A stretch of 39,277 bases of DNA, taken from positions 1-39,277 of the forward strand of contig JADJJH010000009.1 of assembly GCA_016706595.1 (NCBI GenBank), written 5' to 3'. Position numbers and translations under genes: made by a program. Position 1 is the first letter of the stretch; each line of letters starts with the position of its first letter. The notes under the pieces are model-generated. The model saw only the letters and a list, made by a program, of their open reading frames with translations. It did no database searches and had not been told where the DNA came from. This DNA comes from Bacteroidota bacterium (lineage in GTDB: Bacteria > Bacteroidota > Bacteroidia > Chitinophagales > Chitinophagaceae). This document shows positions 38,175 to 39,277 of this stretch, in pieces.

Positions 38175-38219
38175 GCGTTTTGCAAACCTAATATGATTTT
38201 TACTCATATTTTGCAACGC
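38175..38219 (+). terminator. Nested hairpin after ridA, possible terminator
   Basis: Outer arms GCG..TTGCAA (38175-38185) and TTGCAACGC (38211-38219) enclose an inner pair AATATGA/TCATATT. Only a short T-rich tail follows, so termination is uncertain. Confidence 0.35.
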
Positions 38220-38631
38220 TTTATTACATCGGTCAACGCTCTTGATAGTCAGTATGCATAATTCGAAACCTTGTCTGAAAGTTTTTTAGTGTTGCTTATA
38301 ATAGGCAGTTTTTACATATAAGTGTTCAATATCTTTCGTATTATTTTGTAGTAAACGCAACTCGTGACAAGGATAGAGGCGGTCTCGCTGCAAATAATAG
38401 TACTTTATGAATATAATTTGTTCAGCAACGAGATGAGCGAAGTTTGTCTGTTTGACAAACAGGCCTGTCTGCCACCCAAAAAATCAATGAAACTTTGTTA
38501 TCTAAATTCAACATTTTGATAGAAATCTCAATAATTATCAGCATTAACTCGTTTTCATATTATTTAACTTTCAACAAATAGTAATACTCTGATTCCTTTT
38601 TTTATATTTGTCACCTTATTAAAAATAAAAT
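38220..38631. other. Intergenic span without a recognised gene
   Basis: No convincing open frame. It holds a small 7-bp-stem palindrome CTGTTTGACAAACAG at 38448-38462 and, just before the next gene, TATATTTG at 38603-38610, which fits the TAnnTTTG -7 box and lies 21 bp before the ATG at 38632. Confidence 0.5.
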
Positions 38632-39277
38632 ATGAGTTATAATAAAATCAATAACCTCGTAGGTTGGTTTGTTTGCCTAATTGCATGCGGAGTTTACCTT
38701 ATAACCAAAGAAGCCACAGTGAGCTTTTGGGATTGCGGTGAATTTATTTCGGGCGCAGCCAAACTCGAAGTTGTTCACTGCCAGGGGCACCTTTGTTTTT
38801 GATGATTAACCGCATTTTGTGGCCATTTTGGTATGCAAAATGCAGCATTGACCGTAAATGCAAGCTCGGCTTTATGTAGCGGCTTCACTATTTTATTTTA
38901 TTTTGGACAATTACCCACTTTGCTAAGCGAATCATCGCTAAACAAAACGAAGAGCTTACCAATACAAACCTCTCATTAAAATTATGGGTGCTGGTATTGT
39001 AGGTGCTTTTGGCATATACTTTCTCAGATACTTTTTGGTTTCGGCGGTTGAAGGTGAGGTTTATGCCATGTCATCTTTTTTTAACCGCTTTAGTTTTTGG
39101 GCTATATTGAAGTGGGAAGATCGTCTTACAGTTGCTAATGAAACCCATGCCGATCGTTGGGTCGTATTTATATTTTCGTGATGGGCTTATCTATCGGTGT
39201 CCATTATTAAACTTACTAACCATCCCAAGCATTGTTATGGTGTATTACTTCGTTGCCATAAAGCAAGTACCTATGGG
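38632..39277 (+). CDS. DUF2723 membrane protein (GT117-type), 5' part, frameshifted
   Basis: The start at ATG 38632 reads MSYNKINNLVGWFVCLIACG and contains the signature SFWDCGEFISGAAKLEVVH of the DUF2723/TMEM260 family, large polytopic proteins proposed to act as sugar transferases on exported proteins. After 38780 the frame changes (MINRILWPFWYA, later ILWEDRL-type pieces); at least three frameshifts occur before the window ends. Membrane segments are visible in several frames (IVGAFGIYFLRYFLVSAVEG). The true protein is near 1000 residues in relatives; the rest lies outside the window. Confidence 0.75.

Overview
The window looks like a chromosomal stretch of an uncultured or environmental member of the Bacteroidota, probably of the Chitinophagales/Sphingobacteriales type. 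The signs are: the LpxC-FabZ fusion found in this phylum; type A and type B T9SS C-terminal sorting domains; a futalosine-route menaquinone gene pair; a SusC/TonB-style receptor with a carboxypeptidase-like N-terminal domain; and promoters of the TTTG / TAnnTTTG type. The base composition is AT-rich by eye. No rRNA, tRNA, CRISPR array or transposase was seen.

Layout. (1) 1-4811: a broken gene end, a decayed stretch, a badly frameshifted HD-domain hydrolase, then lpxD and lpxC-fabZ of lipid A synthesis. (2) 4812-20220: an accessory island sitting where lpxA would normally follow lpxC-fabZ. It holds a BRO-N/Fic fusion, tandem and palindromic repeats, a 21-bp minisatellite, a PIN-GNAT-EVE protein coupled to an ASCH protein, a type I restriction operon (hsdR-hsdS-anticodon nuclease-hsdM), a small unknown protein and a second Fic protein with a built-in inhibitory motif. 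A repeat (here R1) lies in direct orientation at about 5.3, 10.5 and 20.1 kb, so it borders two cargo blocks. (3) 20221-28353: housekeeping genes: elaA-mqnD-mqnB (minus strand), a large secreted T9SS protein, queD-folE, a low-molecular-weight tyrosine phosphatase and the NAD(P)H-hydrate repair enzyme. (4) 28445-39277: envelope and secreted proteins: an EGF-like lipoprotein, a 2TM protein, a T9SS type B protein, a DUF2027-Smr protein, a methyltransferase, a TonB-dependent receptor, a T9SS type A protein, a RidA protein and the start of a DUF2723 membrane protein.

A second family of structured repeats (R2; 357-443, 19959-20059, 26215-26314) has a fixed frame with interchangeable internal hairpins.

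Sequence quality matters here. At least nine genes carry single-base frameshifts, and most can be restored by adding or removing one base in an A/T run. The first 2.4 kb, the receptor at 34.3-36.7 kb and the last 0.6 kb are worst. I read these mainly as consensus errors rather than real decay, and give full-length coordinates for the restored genes.

The best candidates for something undescribed are the PIN-GNAT-EVE/ASCH pair, the anticodon nuclease placed between hsdS and hsdM, and the R1/R2 repeats that bracket these modules.
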